Below, piece by piece: positions 63,601 to 64,000 of a stretch of DNA of 64,000 nucleotides (position 1 is the stretch's first letter; every line of letters begins with the position of its first letter). The notes under the pieces were generated by a model that saw only the letters and a program-made list of their open reading frames with translations, searched no databases and had not been told where the DNA came from. The DNA lies in NCBI GenBank assembly GCA_020636355.1, contig JACJYB010000012.1, positions 87,842-151,841 of the forward strand. The letters run 5' to 3'. The stretch comes from Lewinellaceae bacterium (GTDB lineage Bacteria > Bacteroidota > Bacteroidia > Chitinophagales > Saprospiraceae). The position numbers and the translations under genes were made by a program.

Positions 63601-64000
63601 AGTCCAGTCGGATACTGCTGCATTGGTATTTGGATACCATGCACACAATGACCAGGGAGTTTCAACATGTGCTCCTGGTTTTGTACCATAGAAATGCTCA
63701 AATACAGACTGTCCTCCAGCTGAATTGGCGGCAACATTTCCATCAACTAAACAATTATGGTATCCGCTGCCACTCAAGCTACCTGATGGTACCCATGAGG
63801 TCTCAAAGTACCAGTTAACCGGGAAGTCCCAGCCAATCGGCACTTCGGTCTCAAACAATGCAGTACTGCTGTAATAGCATACCAGCGGAGCCCGCGGATC
63901 GCCATAATGTTTATATTCGTCCAACTTCCACATGTACCAGGAAGCAAACCAGGCCGAGTTGTTGAACCAGAACCATTCGTGTTCGCCACCATAGAACAGG
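60664..64000 (-). CDS. Giant secreted protein with dockerin, cohesin-like and T9SS sorting domains (5' end outside window)
   Basis: The frame is open to the right edge, so about 1112 codons are present without the start. The N-terminal visible part is rich in Trp, Tyr, Asp and Cys. It is followed by immunoglobulin/HYR-like repeats with CxxC pairs (SDNCWYPDVDDKI, TATDKCGNTSYD, VIDLNAPVVTC, WFIAKDNCGNEDTC). Near 760-820 are two dockerin-type segments (STLDILAIQKHILG, ADVNADDKITAVDLVELRK). A cohesin-like beta domain (VTVAFNAKNFTNVAGYQFTL) follows, and finally a type A T9SS domain (YQNNPNPFTTETLIGF...YYQIESGDYVATKKMVLID). Confidence 0.88.
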   Translation of the reverse strand, partial: LFYGGEHEWFWFNNSAWFASWYMWKLDEYKHYGDPRAPLVCYYSSTALFETEVPIGWDFPVNWYFETSWVPSGSLSGSGYHNCLVDGNVAANSAGGQSVFEHFYGTKPGAHVETPWSLCAWYPNTNAAVSDWTSRVYNPYRTDAQITQVLLTNRQYYIQPRYNDCMIQLLKDDKVPPVVIAPDDITVYCDGVPYWGTITYGPDKYDFHGAMFAHDVCYGSDELTTGNCFMDNTTADHITLGHEELCTKIPWDGGDYGYYGGYACGDGGYSYSHCQELYEWYDHDWSPIYCRVWLWLDVYDNPDGGHPDPQRYFDETTEDWEISDNCWYPDVDDKIEGSLNECGVGTYTRTMTATDKCGNTSYDHQTLYVKPRSDFEVIFPADVLAECTDASNLDATAEGAGYPIISDDDCELIGVTYKDERFDIVDEACYKILRTWKIIDWCVYSPDIHSRYPDVIVDDRLVAGDNRCCIHRNLKDDGDGYMEYLQVIKVIDLNAPVVTCNDLDETCIYDSNCTAAEVTYDLGSATDECTPADQIEYRWIVSQDGVAEDYGTGTILEGSYSVGTHDVWFIAKDNCGNEDTCETYFTIRDCKKPTPYCYNGIATVIMPSSGSVDVWAIDLDAGSYDNCTASDKLLFTFSEVAPADDPDFDAAARSSKMTFTCDDLGNQPVTIYVWDEEGNYDFCETYLLIQPGTDACPGASTASINGQITTEASTTVEYVNVDLSSANGNLPAFKTGVDGKYAFGNVLMSQNYVVKPARNDDYTNGVSTLDILAIQKHILGIEQMDSPYKVIAADVNADDKITAVDLVELRKLVLGIYDELPNNTSWRFVPKTYTFADAMKPWGFPEEVSVANMSANEVTANFVGVKVGDVNGSSKANSQQLQGAEIRTNTELVFQIEDADVVAGQEVTVAFNAKNFTNVAGYQFTLNVEGLDVTGVAGAKLNVDANNFGMNRKGVVTTSWNDTKGLSILDGESLFTITAVAKESGRLSKMMQVTSAVTHAEAYVNGESANVGLEFVNNGQVVSTGDYALYQNNPNPFTTETLIGFVLPSKGNATMKVMDVTGKVLKVVRGEYAKGYNEIKLAKKDLNATGVLYYQIESGDYVATKKMVLID

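Noticed and set aside
63151..63651. Long plus-strand ORF opposite the T9SS giant
   Set aside because: It is antisense to a clearly coding frame; its length is a side effect of codon bias in the real gene.

Overview
The window comes from a chromosome of a member of the Bacteroidota, most likely a Saprospiraceae-like or related environmental marine/wastewater lineage. The evidence is type IX secretion (T9SS) C-terminal sorting domains (42.6-43.1 kb and 60.7-64 kb), a serine palmitoyltransferase-type enzyme, DUF5916 and DUF6090 family proteins, a dockerin plus cohesin-like secreted giant, and several TAnnTTTG promoter boxes, the Bacteroidota -7 consensus. The sequence alone does not fix genus or species.

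Layout. 0-4 kb: 3' part of a sulfatase, an orphan secreted protein and an M61/PDZ peptidase. 4-7 kb: a tetR-ABC exporter operon with two operator palindromes. 7.3-13.6 kb: a compact catabolic cluster (sugar isomerase-like, SDR, zinc dehydrogenase, HPS/OMP-decarboxylase-like enzyme, divergent sodium symporter, GNAT). 13.6-15.5 kb: an AT-rich split gene. 15.5-22.3 kb: a serine hydrolase, an acyltransferase/M20 peptidase pair and the E2 subunit of 2-oxoglutarate dehydrogenase. 22.5-26.4 kb: a DUF5916 outer-membrane protein whose signal peptide lies in another frame, then DUF6090 and SRPBCC proteins.

26.4-32.8 kb is an AT-rich accessory island ending at the 3' side of a tRNA-Arg(CCG) gene. It holds a HigBA toxin-antitoxin pair, decayed IS481 and IS3 transposase remnants, a stray C-terminal copy of the DUF6090 gene, three small lipoprotein genes, and a short possible toxin-tip fragment coupled to a possible immunity gene. 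33-45.4 kb returns to core-type genes: tex, a PLP cysteine synthase-like enzyme, an SPT-like enzyme, an aldo/keto reductase, ribA, an overlapping sulfotransferase/FkbM methyltransferase pair and two surface proteins.

45.45-47.64 kb is the most unusual stretch. Six or so ~175 bp elements with inverted ends that share a CCCCTCC/GGAGGGG palindrome surround a broken DUF559 (Vsr-like nuclease fold) gene, which is itself bracketed by inverted copies of those ends. After this come an N-degron operon (peroxiredoxin-clpS-aat), a transporter/methyltransferase pair, a hemW-like gene, methylmalonyl-CoA mutase, an M16 peptidase, and a chain of cysQ, O-antigen ligase-like and glycosyltransferase genes. uvrC and the partial T9SS giant close the window.

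Functional links: sulfate ester chemistry recurs (sulfatase, PAPS-type sulfotransferase, CysQ), which suggests that sulfated glycans are both made and degraded. ClpS and Aat form a complete N-degron marking and delivery pair. Calls rest on motif recognition by eye; no database search was run.
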